Part shown: piece after piece, positions 8,138-16,870 of the stretch
Layout: each line of letters starts with the position of its first letter
Position numbering within the stretch: the stretch's first letter is position 1
Origin: Bacillota bacterium
GTDB lineage: Bacteria > Bacillota > Clostridia > Oscillospirales > SIG627
Length of the DNA: 40,362 bases
Assembly: GCA_029006345.1 (NCBI GenBank)
Contig: JAQXGK010000111.1
Coordinates: 1-40,362 of the forward strand
Direction of reading: 5' to 3'
Position numbers and translations under genes: made by a program
The notes under the pieces: generated by a model
What the model was told of the DNA's origin: nothing
What the model saw: the letters and a program-made list of their open reading frames with translations, nothing else
The model's database searches: none

Positions 8138-9292
8138 TCAGAAATGGTCATGCAGTGCCACGCTATTTCCGGGGAAGGCGGCAAGAAAGTCTTCGACGGA
8201 GCCTTTGACCTGCAGACTTTCAAGCGCGTTGACGGTAAGCTCCGTAAAACGGTATCCGCTTAATACAACGCGTGAGAGATCGGCGATATCGAGCGAAAGG
8301 TCGTATTCGCCGCCGTCGCGTACCGACACTTCGGCATAATTTCCGCCGTATTCAACATCGAAAATCGCATTGTTTTTCTCAACTATCGGGTCGATGACTT
8401 TGACCGAGAAGGCGCCTGCGGATTCGGGATATTTTGCGGCGGAGAGCACGCGTTCAACGTCGAGAATTCTTCCCATGGCAGAGCCGTACAGCAGGGTCTC
8501 GGCGGAGTTTTTCTCGGAGAGCAGCAGGGTGAGGGGTGAATTTTCGGGTATGCCGAAGAATTCAGCCTTATCTGCCTGCCCTTCAAACAGACGGAGAAAG
8601 CCCAGAGTCTTTCTGAGCGCGTCTATGCTTCTGTAGCACAGCTCGCCGACAAACATATTCTTGCCGTTGAGCTTTAGCTTGACATAAGCGATGCCGCGTC
8701 CGTTTTCGTCCTTAATCAGATATGTCAGATTTTTGCTTGAATGAGGATCAAAGTCGTATTTTGAGCCGTCGCTGCGCTCAAAAATCACGTCGTATTCCTT
8801 TGAGTAATCGCCGTATATTGAGAGAAGCTCGGGCAGATATGAGCTGTCATCGCACAGCACGGCGTTTCGCCAGACGGGTTGGCGGATGAGCGAAATGGGG
8901 TAGGTGATGCCCTTGACCTCCATAACGGTTGCAAAGCCGAACTTTGAGTAATAGTCGTAGCTCGAGGGGTAGAGATAGCTGACAGCGCAGTTTGATTCTG
9001 CAAGGATTTTATTGAAAATCGCCCTTATGGCGCCGCTTCGGCGGAACTCCGGTGCTGAAGATACACCTGCTATACCGAGCGCCTCAAGGGAGCTGTTTCC
9101 GAAACGGCTCATATAGTATTCGAGATATATCTGAGCCATGAGCGTTTCGCCGTCGTCGCAAAACGCGCCGATGACATTGTCGTATAAGGTCTGGCCTTCA
9201 AGAGACGCTGTATCAACGGGATAGTTGAAGGCTATGCCCATCAGCTTGACATTTTTTGCTCTCTCGTCCGGTCTGAGCTTTCGTATTATCAT
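8138..9292 (-). CDS. Eis-like GNAT acetyltransferase with SCP2-like C-terminal domain
   Basis: A 384-residue protein with the build of the Eis group. An N-terminal GNAT domain contains the acetyl-CoA loop GVSSAPEFRRSGAIRAI (about residues 78-94) and the YYSKFGFA strand. A second GNAT-like region follows, then a C-terminal SCP2 sterol-carrier-like domain from about residue 285. Eis proteins acetylate amines such as aminoglycosides or polyamines; the substrate here cannot be inferred. GGAGG stands 6 nt before the ATG. It has its own extended -10 promoter and no visible terminator before the thrS promoter, so some read-through into the T-box leader is possible. Confidence 0.85.
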   Translation of the reverse strand: MIIRKLRPDERAKNVKLMGIAFNYPVDTASLEGQTLYDNVIGAFCDDGETLMAQIYLEYYMSRFGNSSLEALGIAGVSSAPEFRRSGAIRAIFNKILAESNCAVSYLYPSSYDYYSKFGFATVMEVKGITYPISLIRQPVWRNAVLCDDSSYLPELLSIYGDYSKEYDVIFERSDGSKYDFDPHSSKNLTYLIKDENGRGIAYVKLKLNGKNMFVGELCYRSIDALRKTLGFLRLFEGQADKAEFFGIPENSPLTLLLSEKNSAETLLYGSAMGRILDVERVLSAAKYPESAGAFSVKVIDPIVEKNNAIFDVEYGGNYAEVSVRDGGEYDLSLDIADLSRVVLSGYRFTELTVNALESLQVKGSVEDFLAAFPGNSVALHDHF

Positions 9293-9321
9293 ATCTATCC
9301 TCCGGTTAAGGTTGTGAAAAC

Positions 9322-9350
9322 ATTATAGCAAAAGTAAGCAGCGTTGTAAA
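9322..9350 (-). promoter_or_regulatory. extended -10 promoter of the Eis-like gene
   Basis: On the minus strand TTTACA (9350-9345) and TATAAT (9327-9322) are 17 nt apart with TGC directly before the -10. The -35 abuts the terminator of the upstream transporter operon. Confidence 0.8.
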
Positions 9351-9384
9351 CAAAAAAAGAAGTCCGGATATAACTATCCGGACT
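9351..9384 (-). terminator. intrinsic terminator after the amino acid transporter operon
   Basis: On the minus strand AGTCCGGATA pairs with TATCCGGACT (9384-9361) around a 4-nt loop, followed by TCTTTTTTTG. It is 9 nt past the ATPase stop. Confidence 0.9.
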
Positions 9385-9392
9385 GAGTAAAA

Positions 9393-10136
9393 TCACAGTA
9401 CCTTGCTCAAAAAGCCCTTGAGACGCTCGCTCTTGGGATTGGTAAAGAATTCCTGAGGCGGTGCGGATTCCATTATTATTCCTTCGTCGATAAACACAAC
9501 CTCGCTGGCAACCTCGCGGGCAAAGCCCATTTCGTGGGTAACGACTACCATAGTCATGCCCTGAGCGGCGAGATTTTTCATTACCTCGAGAACTTCCCCT
9601 ACCATTTCGGGGTCGAGAGCGGAGGTGGGTTCGTCGAACAGCATTACATCCGGCTCCATGCAGAGCGCGCGGACTATGGCTATTCTTTGCTTCTGTCCGC
9701 CGGAAAGCTGGTTCGGATAGGCGTTTGCACGGTCGGCGAGTCCTACCTTATCGAGCAGCTCGAGAGCCTTTGCCTCTGCTTCCGCGCGGCTCTTTTTCTT
9801 GAGCTTCATGGGTGCGAGAGTAAGGTTTTTCATAATCGTCATGTGAGGGAAAAGATTGAACTGCTGAAAAACCATTCCCATTTTCTGCCGGTGAAGATTT
9901 ATATCCACCTCGGGGTTTGTAATATCTACGCCTTCAAAGTAAATATGACCTCCTGTCGGGCGTTCCAGCAGGTTGAGACACCTGAGAAAAGTCGATTTTC
10001 CGCTGCCGGAGGGACCTACAACGACTATAACGTCGCCGCGGCGTATTTCTGCGTTTATGCCTTTTAATACCTTTATATCGCCGAAGGATTTTTCGAGATC
10101 GTCGGCTTTTATGAGTATATCCTTTTCAGTGGTCAC
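9393..10136 (-). CDS. polar amino acid ABC transporter ATP-binding protein
   Basis: The energising subunit of a PAAT-family importer (GlnQ/HisP-like), 247 residues. Walker [11 protein letters not shown]-loop segment QQFNLFPHM, signature [15 protein letters not shown], Walker [15 protein letters not shown] and the switch His in [10 protein letters not shown] are all intact. The frame opens with a TTG at 10157, but AGGAGG lies 10 nt before a GTG at 10136, and the protein from there matches family length. The start overlaps the permease stop by 11 nt. It is the last gene of the binding protein-permease-ATPase operon. Confidence 0.93.
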   Translation of the reverse strand: MTTEKDILIKADDLEKSFGDIKVLKGINAEIRRGDVIVVVGPSGSGKSTFLRCLNLLERPTGGHIYFEGVDITNPEVDINLHRQKMGMVFQQFNLFPHMTIMKNLTLAPMKLKKKSRAEAEAKALELLDKVGLADRANAYPNQLSGGQKQRIAIVRALCMEPDVMLFDEPTSALDPEMVGEVLEVMKNLAAQGMTMVVVTHEMGFAREVASEVVFIDEGIIMESAPPQEFFTNPKSERLKGFLSKVL

Positions 10137-10905
10137 TTTTGCGAAGCCTCCTCTCAAGAATTCCGAGCAGCTTGGTGAGAATTATTACTATGACAAGGTA
10201 AATTACCGCAAGGCTTATGTAAGGTACGAACGGCGAGTAGGTCTTAGCAACGATATTCTGCGTCTGCTTTGTGACGTCTCTTAGCATGATTATAGACACA
10301 AGCGAGGTGTCCTTAAGAAGTGTAATCATTTCATTTCCGAGGGCGGGGAGAATATTCTTTACCGCCTGGGGGATAATGATATGCCACATGGTCTGGACAT
10401 AATTGAGACCCAGCGAGCGGCCGGCTTCCATTTGTCCTGCGTTTATCGACATAATTCCGCTGCGCGCAATCTCCGCGACATAAGCACCGGAGTTTATACC
10501 GAGCGTGAGTATACCGCAAACCACCGTCATGAAATCTGTTTTGGGAATCATGATGACAAAGCCCATTATGAGCAGCTGAACCATCATGGGGGTTCCGCGG
10601 ATAACCGTCAGGTAAAGCTTGCAGAAGGAGTTTGCTATGCGTAATAATACCGACGGCTTGGTCGAGCGCAGATTGTCGTAGGAGGAGCGGATTATAGCAA
10701 TTATTACGCCGATTACTATACCGATGGCAAGCGCGCCGAGGGTGACGATAAATGTGATTTTAAGTCCGTCTGCGAACCATTTCCATCTGTCCTCGAATAT
10801 GAAGGTCTGATATAGCTGATACAGCAGATTTTGCAGCCATTCCGGCATACCTTGTATCCATGCCGGTGCAGTTTCTATCCAGCCCGCAAATGTCAGAAAA
10901 CTCAA
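10126..10905 (-). CDS. polar amino acid ABC transporter permease
   Basis: A 259-residue HisM/GlnP-type inner membrane permease with about five membrane helices. The EAA loop that docks to the ATPase reads [22 protein letters not shown]-like at about residues 160-180. An amphipathic N-terminal stretch with several Trp residues precedes the first helix and is longer than in many relatives. Only one permease is encoded, so the channel is probably a homodimer. It lies between the binding protein and ATPase genes and overlaps the latter. Confidence 0.93.
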   Translation of the reverse strand: MSFLTFAGWIETAPAWIQGMPEWLQNLLYQLYQTFIFEDRWKWFADGLKITFIVTLGALAIGIVIGVIIAIIRSSYDNLRSTKPSVLLRIANSFCKLYLTVIRGTPMMVQLLIMGFVIMIPKTDFMTVVCGILTLGINSGAYVAEIARSGIMSINAGQMEAGRSLGLNYVQTMWHIIIPQAVKNILPALGNEMITLLKDTSLVSIIMLRDVTKQTQNIVAKTYSPFVPYISLAVIYLVIVIILTKLLGILERRLRKSDH

Positions 10906-10965
10906 TGTAAATTCCTATCCTTTCTGTTTGTGCAAAATAAAATAACAGCATTAAAAACGCCAATA

Positions 10966-10993
10966 CAGGGGGCGGCGAGAGCGCCGTCCCCTG
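10966..10993 (-). other. GC-rich hairpin between the binding-protein and permease genes
   Basis: A 12-nt arm at each side (10966-10977 with 10982-10993, one mismatch) encloses the loop AGAG. No U-run follows on the minus strand, so it is not a classic terminator. Such hairpins after binding-protein genes commonly protect the upstream mRNA from 3' decay and raise binding protein over permease levels. Confidence 0.6.
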
Positions 10994-11014
10994 ATATCGT
11001 TTGTCTGATTAGTC

Positions 11015-11836
11015 TTATTCAGCTTTGCCTTCGGCGGGTATGTACTTGTTGATGATAGCGTCAAGCTTGCCCTCACTCTTGAGCTCTGCAAGCGCGTCAT
11101 TTACCTTCTTGAGAAGCTCTTCGTTGTCCTTGGCAATCGCTGCTGCATAGTCCTCGTCCGCATACGTTGTCTTGAGAATTTTGAGGCCGGTGTTTGAGGC
11201 AACAAAGGCCTTTGCGGGTTCGGAGTCGATAACGACGCAGTCAACCTGACCGTTCTTGAGTGCCGCTGTTGCGAGTGCTCCGTTAGTAAACTGCTTAACA
11301 TTTTCCTGACCGTAATCGTCGGTGCAGTAAATATCGCCTGTGGTGCCGCTCTGTACGCCGATTTTCTTTCCTTCGAGATCGTCGATGGTTGCGATGGAGC
11401 TGTCTTCGGTAACTATGACTACCTGAACGCCCTTTGCGTAGCTGTCGGAGAAGTTGACGCTCTCAAGGCGCTCTTCGTTAACTGTCATTCCGGCAAGGCC
11501 GATGTCGATGCTGTGCTGTGTAATTGCAGGGATAATGGATTCAAATTCCATATCCTTTATCTCGAGCTTCATGCCGAGCTTTTCGGCAATGGCAGCTGCT
11601 ATCTCAGCGTCGATACCTGTTATCTCTTCGTTTTCGATATACTCATAGGGAGGGAAGTTGGCACTGGTGCCCATGACGAGAGTTTTCTTTTCGTCCTTGT
11701 TTGTGCTGTCGGCATCGCCGGTCTTGGCTTCGGTTTTTGTTTCTGCGGTTGAGGTGGTCTTTGCATTGTCTGAACTGCAGGCGATCATGGAAAGTGCAAA
11801 AACGACCGCGAGCATAAGTGCGATAATCTTTTTCAT
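11015..11836 (-). CDS. amino acid ABC transporter substrate-binding lipoprotein
   Basis: A 273-residue family 3 solute-binding protein. The signal peptide ends in the lipobox MIAC (Cys about 20), followed by a Ser/Thr/Lys-rich linker that tethers it to the membrane. The folded part starts near residue 52 with TLVMGTSANFPPYEY, and contains GIDAEIAAAIAEKLG and the ligand-contact region SIDIGLAGMTVNEER. GKKIGVQSGTTG marks the second lobe. It delivers a polar amino acid to the permease encoded next. The exact ligand cannot be assigned. It is first in its operon, behind a near-perfect promoter. Confidence 0.93.
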   Translation of the reverse strand: MKKIIALMLAVVFALSMIACSSDNAKTTSTAETKTEAKTGDADSTNKDEKKTLVMGTSANFPPYEYIENEEITGIDAEIAAAIAEKLGMKLEIKDMEFESIIPAITQHSIDIGLAGMTVNEERLESVNFSDSYAKGVQVVIVTEDSSIATIDDLEGKKIGVQSGTTGDIYCTDDYGQENVKQFTNGALATAALKNGQVDCVVIDSEPAKAFVASNTGLKILKTTYADEDYAAAIAKDNEELLKKVNDALAELKSEGKLDAIINKYIPAEGKAE

Positions 11837-11908
11837 TTTCTTTCTCCTGATTCTGTAATAATGATATTTCGGTTGCCGTCAAGCGGCTTCCTGTTTCGGA
11901 ATACTGAC

Positions 11909-11937
11909 ATTATATTACGCAATCGGTCGGTTGTCAA
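11909..11937 (-). promoter_or_regulatory. consensus promoter of the amino acid transporter operon
   Basis: TTGACA (11937-11932), 17 nt, TATAAT (11914-11909) on the minus strand: a perfect sigma-A match. The leader is about 65 nt long. I see no obvious operator. Confidence 0.88.
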
Positions 11938-12016
11938 TAGTATTTTTAATATTTATGCAAAAATAATTGAATAAATATTCACGCCGGCCGTTCTTCAGCT
12001 TTGGAATAATGACGTA

Positions 12017-12895
12017 TCAGCGTTGATTTGCCGCCTTAATCAGCGGACCGACGCTTTCGTATATTCTGTTGGCTACATACGGATTATTCATGGTATAAAG
12101 GTGAATTCCGTCCACGCCGTGGCTGATTAAGTCGATTATCTGGTCGATTGCATATGCTATTCCCGCTTCGCGCAGTGCGTCGGGATGCGACTCAAAGCGC
12201 TGCATCATACTGGTGAACTTTCTCGGCAGGCTGGCGCCGCACATGGTGACCATTCGCTCTATCTGCGACTTGTTGACGACCGGCATGATGCCTGCTTCTA
12301 TCGGGACATTGATATCCGACAGGCGGGCCTTTTCCAGAAAGTCATAGAAAAATGAGTTGTCAAAAAACAGCTGACTTATCAGATGGTCGGCTCCGGCCTC
12401 GACTTTTTTCTTCAGATTGCGTATATCCTCGAGAAATGAGGCCGATTCCACGTGGCACTCCGGGTAGCAGGCTCCGGCGACGGAAAAACCGCCCTTTTCC
12501 ATGAGATATGCCGTAAGGTCGCTTGCGTGCCTGAAGTCATCCTTGGGAGGAATGTCGGGATTGATGTCGCCGCGAAGCGCAAGAATATTTTCGATATCGT
12601 TTTCTTTAAGCTTTTCGGTTATGTAGTCGATATCCTCTCTTGTGTTCGATACGCAGGTCAGGTGAAACAGCGGCTCGATGCCGTATGTATGCTTGAGCAG
12701 CAAGGCTACCTCCAAGGTGGACATATCCGCTCTGTTACCGCCTGCGCCGTAGGTGACGCTTATAAAGTCGGGCGAATGGTCCTTGATTGCATCAAGCGTA
12801 GACCTTATGGTGTCTATGGGAGCGGTTTTTTTCGGAGGAAACACCTCGTAGGAAAATACTGTCTTTCCTTTTTTGAATAATTCGTTGATTTTCAT
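12017..12895 (-). CDS. metF: methylenetetrahydrofolate reductase
   Basis: A FAD-dependent TIM-barrel enzyme of 292 residues that reduces 5,10-methylene-THF to 5-methyl-THF for methionine synthesis or, in acetogens, the Wood-Ljungdahl pathway. Diagnostic segments are FSYEVFPPK (with the catalytic Glu), SVTYGAGG, HLTCVS, NILALRGD and ISQLFFDN. Length is typical of bacterial MetF. Its start overlaps the stop of the YihY-family gene by 4 nt, so the two are co-transcribed although their functions are not obviously linked. I see no SAM riboswitch upstream and no metV or methionine synthase gene adjacent. Confidence 0.95.
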   Translation of the reverse strand: MKINELFKKGKTVFSYEVFPPKKTAPIDTIRSTLDAIKDHSPDFISVTYGAGGNRADMSTLEVALLLKHTYGIEPLFHLTCVSNTREDIDYITEKLKENDIENILALRGDINPDIPPKDDFRHASDLTAYLMEKGGFSVAGACYPECHVESASFLEDIRNLKKKVEAGADHLISQLFFDNSFFYDFLEKARLSDINVPIEAGIMPVVNKSQIERMVTMCGASLPRKFTSMMQRFESHPDALREAGIAYAIDQIIDLISHGVDGIHLYTMNNPYVANRIYESVGPLIKAANQR

Positions 12896-13812
12896 AGATA
12901 TTTATCCCTTTCCTTACTGTTTGCGGCATCTGCGGGTTTTGTCTTTTGATCAACCACTGTGTGCCGCTTTTGCCATATCATTGAGTTAATGAGCGCTCCG
13001 CCGAGTATAACGGTGTTTGAGAAGAAAAGCCAGAGCAGAAGAACTATTATGGCTCCCAGCGAGCCGTATACGACGGAATAATCCTTCATATTATCCACAT
13101 AGAAAGAGAAGGCCGCCGTAAAAAGCACCCAGCTTGCCATTCCCGCTACGGTACCGACAATACAGTCGGAAGGACGCTGCTTGACGCCCGGCAGGACATA
13201 ATAGATAGCGAGCAGAACAAAGAAGATGAGTGCGGCGATTATCGCAAATCGGAGTATCAGCCATAGATTGACGAAAAAGTCGGAGAAGCCGAGCTTATCG
13301 GCGAGAAATCCGACCAGTTCCTTGCCCAACACCATGATAAACAGCGATATTATTATCGCAAGCAGCAAGAGAAACGAAAACAGAAACGAAAGTATCCAGT
13401 CCGACGCCGCTGTGCGAATATCAAAGGCGTTGCCGTATAACAGCCGTATGCGCTTGCGGAGAACTCTGACCACCCGGGAAACGGAATACACCGTCAGCAT
13501 TACGGCTGTCGCGGTAATGAGCCCGGTAGTCGTACCTGATATTGACGAGAGGTAGTTGCTGATGATGGAGGAGTATTTTTCCGGCATCAAGGTCTCCAAA
13601 AGCCTTTCTACCGATTCGGTGCTGATATTCAGTTTGGATATAACGACATTTATCAAAATCAGTATGGGTGAAATGGAAAATACGTAGTAATACGACATCA
13701 TGGCTGAGCTTTCAAATATTTCGCCCGAAATGAAATTTTTTATAAAAAGCAGGATATACTGTCCGAAGGCAGTTTTTCTTTTCTTTGTATTATGCGTGTT
13801 GTTTGCCGCTAT
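12892..13812 (-). CDS. YihY/BrkB-family membrane protein with a non-canonical start
   Basis: A polytopic membrane protein of the YihY/BrkB family (once misnamed RNase BN), with about six helices; its role is unknown. The motifs SAMMSYYYVFSISPILI near the N-terminus and YGSLGAIIVLLLWLFFSNTVILGGALIN near the C-terminus are typical. The first ATG in frame is at 13701, but family homology continues upstream (IKNFISGEIFESSAM) for about 35 codons to a stop at 13819. No ATG, GTG or TTG occurs in that stretch. GAAAGGGG at 13829-13822 is 9 nt before an ATA codon at 13812, so I place the start there, giving 306 residues. Alternatives are a start at 13701, CTG, or a sequence error. It overlaps metF by 4 nt. 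Confidence 0.75.
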   Translation of the reverse strand: MAANNTHNTKKRKTAFGQYILLFIKNFISGEIFESSAMMSYYYVFSISPILILINVVISKLNISTESVERLLETLMPEKYSSIISNYLSSISGTTTGLITATAVMLTVYSVSRVVRVLRKRIRLLYGNAFDIRTAASDWILSFLFSFLLLLAIIISLFIMVLGKELVGFLADKLGFSDFFVNLWLILRFAIIAALIFFVLLAIYYVLPGVKQRPSDCIVGTVAGMASWVLFTAAFSFYVDNMKDYSVVYGSLGAIIVLLLWLFFSNTVILGGALINSMIWQKRHTVVDQKTKPADAANSKERDKYL

Positions 13813-13831
13813 AACTGTTCACCCCTTTCGG

Positions 13832-13860
13832 TTGAAATCGCACGGTTATTATGCTATAAT
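13832..13860 (+). promoter_or_regulatory. extended -10 promoter for the metallo-beta-lactamase-fold gene
   Basis: TTGAAA (13832-13837) and TATAAT (13855-13860) lie 17 nt apart, with TGC before the -10. The leader to the GTG at 14013 is about 147 nt and crosses the opposing promoter of the YihY-metF operon. Confidence 0.75.
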
Positions 13861-13939
13861 CGGACGTGCGGGACCGATTGTTTTTTGTCTACACAATTAT
13901 ACTGTCTGTAAGTAGAATAATTGCCCTGCGAATGCAGAT

Positions 13940-13968
13940 ATTATACATCTTTTTTGATTTTTCGGCAA
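13940..13968 (-). promoter_or_regulatory. possible promoter of the YihY-metF operon
   Basis: On the minus strand TTGCCG (13968-13963) and TATAAT (13945-13940) are 17 nt apart. The leader to the presumed start at 13812 is about 120 nt. Its transcript is complementary to the leader of the divergent gene. Confidence 0.5.
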
Positions 13969-14012
13969 TACGATAAAATGAAAATCAACCGAAAAAAAGG
14001 GGAAGAAAATCA

Positions 14013-14840
14013 GTGAAAAAGCAATTTTGGCCGTTGATTCTCATATTGATTCTTACTGTTGCCGCGTCAGTCGGCTGCGGTGATTCGGGTTATGCCGACG
14101 AGGAATTTTCTGTTTTGGCGGTTCAAGTCGGCAAGGCAGACGCCCTTATACTTTACACGGGAGATTCCTGCGTGCTGATAGACACCGGCGAGGACGGCGA
14201 CGCGGACAAAATTCTCTCGGAGCTTGAAAGGCTGGGGAAAAAGCGCGCAGATGCGGTTATCCTGACTCATTTTGACAAGGACCATATCGGCGGCGCGGAT
14301 AAAATTCTCGCCGGACTTGAGGTGGGGCGGGTGATAATGCCTGACAGCCGTGAAAACAGCGCAGATTACCGAGAGCTGATTTCGGCTCTTGACAAAGCGG
14401 GGATAAAGCCGGAAATGCCGGCGGAAAAGACCGAGTTTACATTTGGCGGGGCGAAGTACGAGGTATATCCGTCCGAGAAAGAATCCTATGAGAAGGATTC
14501 GGATAACAACATTTCCCTTGTCACATTTGTAAGCTACGGAGAAACGCGCTTTTTGTTTGCGGGAGACGCCGAGGGCGAGAGACTCGATGAAATTATGTCA
14601 CTGGGGGATATTTCCTGCGACTATATCAAGCTCCCACACCACGGCGGCTATAACAAAAGAACAGAGAGCTTTCTTACTGCGGCAGACCCGGAATATGCCG
14701 TAATTACCGACAGCGGCAAAAAGCCTGCCGACTCACGGACGGAGGGCGTGCTGTACAGGCTGGGCACCGAGATTTATTCTACAAGAAACGGCAACGTTCT
14801 CGCGGTATCCGATAAGAAGACAGTCAGAATAATACAGTAA
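14013..14840 (+). CDS. ComEC-like metallo-beta-lactamase-fold lipoprotein
   Basis: An extracytoplasmic lipoprotein (lipobox SVGC, Cys about residue 22) with a metallo-beta-lactamase domain like the C-terminal domain of ComEC/Rec2. The metal motif THFDKDHIGG, the later LFAGDAE and LPHHGG are present, so two metals should bind. The ComEC transport domain is absent. Free-standing forms are common in Clostridia and are suspected nucleases or phosphodiesterases, but the substrate is unknown. The start is GTG with AGGGGAAG upstream; a shared bidirectional terminator follows. Confidence 0.85.
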   Translation: MKKQFWPLILILILTVAASVGCGDSGYADEEFSVLAVQVGKADALILYTGDSCVLIDTGEDGDADKILSELERLGKKRADAVILTHFDKDHIGGADKILAGLEVGRVIMPDSRENSADYRELISALDKAGIKPEMPAEKTEFTFGGAKYEVYPSEKESYEKDSDNNISLVTFVSYGETRFLFAGDAEGERLDEIMSLGDISCDYIKLPHHGGYNKRTESFLTAADPEYAVITDSGKKPADSRTEGVLYRLGTEIYSTRNGNVLAVSDKKTVRIIQ

Positions 14841-14841
14841 A

Positions 14842-14870
14842 AAATACGGACTGCCCGGCAGTCCGTATTT
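14842..14870. terminator. bidirectional terminator between convergent lipoprotein genes
   Basis: A 13-bp stem (14842-14854 with 14858-14870) closes on CCG; A-run before and T-run after make it work in both directions. Confidence 0.88.
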
Positions 14871-14882
14871 TTATCCGAATTG

Positions 14883-15335
14883 TTATTTTGTGGTGAAGGT
14901 TATCGGCGTCGGAGCGGAGTCGAGATACTTCTTGTTTGAATCGAGCGCCCTTATTCCGAAGGTGTATTCCGTATTCTCCGTAAGGTCGCCGATGTAAACG
15001 CTCAGCTCGTAGGTGTCGCGCTCATAGGTCCATTCTTCTCCGTCCTTGCGGAATACTCTGTATTTTGCCGCGCCCTCAACGGCGTCCCATACGAGAATTG
15101 CATAGTTCTTTTTGAGCTTGCTGACGGATATATTCATTGCGGGCTGCGGAGCCTCTGTCACTGTTGTCAAAACGGCAGAGGTGTCTGATGCGGCAGTCGA
15201 TTGTCCGGCGGTTGAGGTTGTGTTTGTCGTTTCCGATGTTGCGCCGTTGCTTTCGCCGCCGTTTTTTGCACCGGAGCAGGAAAGCGCCGAAAGTGCCATG
15301 AAGGCGGCAAGCGCAAAACATATTAACCTTTTCAT
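14883..15335 (-). CDS. small lipoprotein with a fibronectin type III domain
   Basis: A 150-residue secreted lipoprotein. A signal peptide ends in LSCS (lipobox Cys about residue 20), then comes a low-complexity Ser/Thr linker of about 45 residues, and a C-terminal Fn3-like fold of about 85 residues. NYAILVWDAVEGAAKYRVFRK, shortened here to the core WDAVEGAAKYRVF, and LTENTEYTFGIRALD are typical Fn3 strands. No catalytic motif is visible, so it is probably a surface binding or spacer protein. It is transcribed alone and converges on the metallo-beta-lactamase-fold gene. Confidence 0.8.
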   Translation of the reverse strand: MKRLICFALAAFMALSALSCSGAKNGGESNGATSETTNTTSTAGQSTAASDTSAVLTTVTEAPQPAMNISVSKLKKNYAILVWDAVEGAAKYRVFRKDGEEWTYERDTYELSVYIGDLTENTEYTFGIRALDSNKKYLDSAPTPITFTTK

Positions 15336-15446
15336 AATCTGTTATCCTTGCATAATCCTTTCAAACGGTATTTGCTTTTGCCGCGCAGCTTGCCGGCTGT
15401 TACAACTAAAAGCAAGCACGGCGGTTATCTTCTTTGTGTATTATGG

Positions 15447-15475
15447 ATAGTACCACAAAGTCCGGTCTGTGTCAA
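15447..15475 (-). promoter_or_regulatory. promoter of the Fn3 lipoprotein gene
   Basis: TTGACA (15475-15470) and TACTAT (15452-15447) with a 17-nt spacer on the minus strand. The leader is about 105 nt and ends in AAGGA before the ATG at 15335. Confidence 0.7.
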
Positions 15476-15596
15476 TGTCGTTTGCCGTCGCTTTTGCGAA
15501 GAAGCTTTTGCCGTATCCTGCATATCGTATTTAAGCAGTTTGCGCTTGTTTCGTGATACATCGATACCGCAGACTTTGAATTTTTGCTTCTTTGTA

Positions 15597-15625
15597 TTGA
15601 TTATTGCGGCGTTGTTTGATATAAT
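15597..15625 (+). promoter_or_regulatory. promoter of the DUF3048 lipoprotein gene
   Basis: TTGATT (15597-15602) and TATAAT (15620-15625), 17 nt apart, with a leader of about 105 nt. Confidence 0.75.
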
Positions 15626-15736
15626 AATATGAATTATTTTGCAAAACCGTTTTGTCTTAAACGCCCGCCTTTTCGGCGAGCAATGCTTCAAAACAGATTT
15701 TCTCCTTTTATACACGAAAGTGAAGGCGATACATAA

Positions 15737-16843
15737 ATGAAGAAAATAAAAGGTTTTATAAGAAAGTCATTTGCCGTACTGCTGTCTGCCGTGACGGTAA
15801 TGACGCTTTCCGCCTGCGCAGGGGATATACCTTCGGCGCCGCAAAACGCCGCCGACAGCCCCAAGCTGACCGGCGAATTTGAAAGCGGCGGGTCAAGCCT
15901 GATAAACACTCCGGACTTTATAAATCCCATGACGGGACTTGCCTGCAGCAGGGAGGAAGCGGAGCGCAGACCTATTGCCGTTATGATAAACAACATTAAA
16001 AAGGCGCAGCCGCAGTACGGAATATCCGAAGCGGACATTATTTATGAATGCAACGCCGAGGGCGGCGTTAACAGACTTATGGCGCTGTTTTCCGATTATG
16101 CTTCGGTTCCGACCGTCGGCTCTGTCCGATCAGCAAGAGACTATTTTGTAAATATTGCGACCATGCATGACGCGGTATTTGTTCACGCGGGCGGTGCAAG
16201 CGACGCTTACGGATATATAAGAGATCATTCTGTCGAAAATATCGACGGCGTCAACGGCGGCGGAACGGAGGGAAAAACCTTCTGGCGCGACAAAGACAGA
16301 ATGAACAAGATGGGGTATGAACACTCGCTTATGACAAGCGGTGAAAATATTGCAAGCACCATGTCAAAGCTCGGCTTTTCCGACAAGAGAAGCAGGACCG
16401 AGACCATGTACAGGTTCAATGCGACAGCCGTGCCGCTTGAATACGCAACGACATTTTCGCATGTTTCCATTCCGCACTCGAATTCCATTACGGCTGAATT
16501 TGATTACAACCCGGACGACGGTCTGTTCTACAGAAGTCAGTTCGGAAAGGAGCACATTGACGCTCAAACCGGAAAACAGCTGTCATTTACCAACGTCGTG
16601 CTGATTTTCACAAAGCAAAAGGTCACGGATGAAAAGGGCAGACTGGATGTCAAGCTTACAGGAGGCGGCGACGGCTACTATCTGTACGGCGGCAGATATA
16701 TACCGATAAAATGGGAGAGAGATTCCGAAAAAGAGCTTATTTCGCTCAAGAATGTCGACGGCAGCAACCTGCTGCTCAATCCCGGAAAGAGCTTTATATC
16801 GGTGTGTGCAAATTCCATTTACAGCAAGGTAATATTCTCATAA
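15737..16843 (+). CDS. DUF3048 (YerB-like) lipoprotein
   Basis: A 368-residue secreted lipoprotein (lipobox LSAC, Cys about residue 27) of the DUF3048 family, whose Bacillus member is YerB. Typical features are NPMTGL, the start of the domain RPIAVMINN, QYGISEADIIYECNAEGG, RLMALF and SVRSARDYFV; a second conserved domain covers the last 110 residues. The function of the family is unknown; an envelope role is likely from its location. It is followed 27 nt later by argS and probably shares a transcript with it. Confidence 0.9.
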   Translation: MKKIKGFIRKSFAVLLSAVTVMTLSACAGDIPSAPQNAADSPKLTGEFESGGSSLINTPDFINPMTGLACSREEAERRPIAVMINNIKKAQPQYGISEADIIYECNAEGGVNRLMALFSDYASVPTVGSVRSARDYFVNIATMHDAVFVHAGGASDAYGYIRDHSVENIDGVNGGGTEGKTFWRDKDRMNKMGYEHSLMTSGENIASTMSKLGFSDKRSRTETMYRFNATAVPLEYATTFSHVSIPHSNSITAEFDYNPDDGLFYRSQFGKEHIDAQTGKQLSFTNVVLIFTKQKVTDEKGRLDVKLTGGGDGYYLYGGRYIPIKWERDSEKELISLKNVDGSNLLLNPGKSFISVCANSIYSKVIFS

Positions 16844-16870
16844 ACAGCATTTTTGAAAGGTATAGGAAGA

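Larger units (their letters stand above)
15336..15736. other. 401-nt intergenic region between divergent lipoprotein genes
   Basis: It holds a leader and promoter for each flanking gene (separate entries). The centre, about 15480-15595, shows no open frame with a credible ribosome binding site and no clear RNA structure. Confidence 0.7.

Noticed and set aside
12896-14012. SAM riboswitch or S-box before metF
   Set aside because: No S-box core or terminator structure is visible; metF is translationally coupled to the YihY-family gene.
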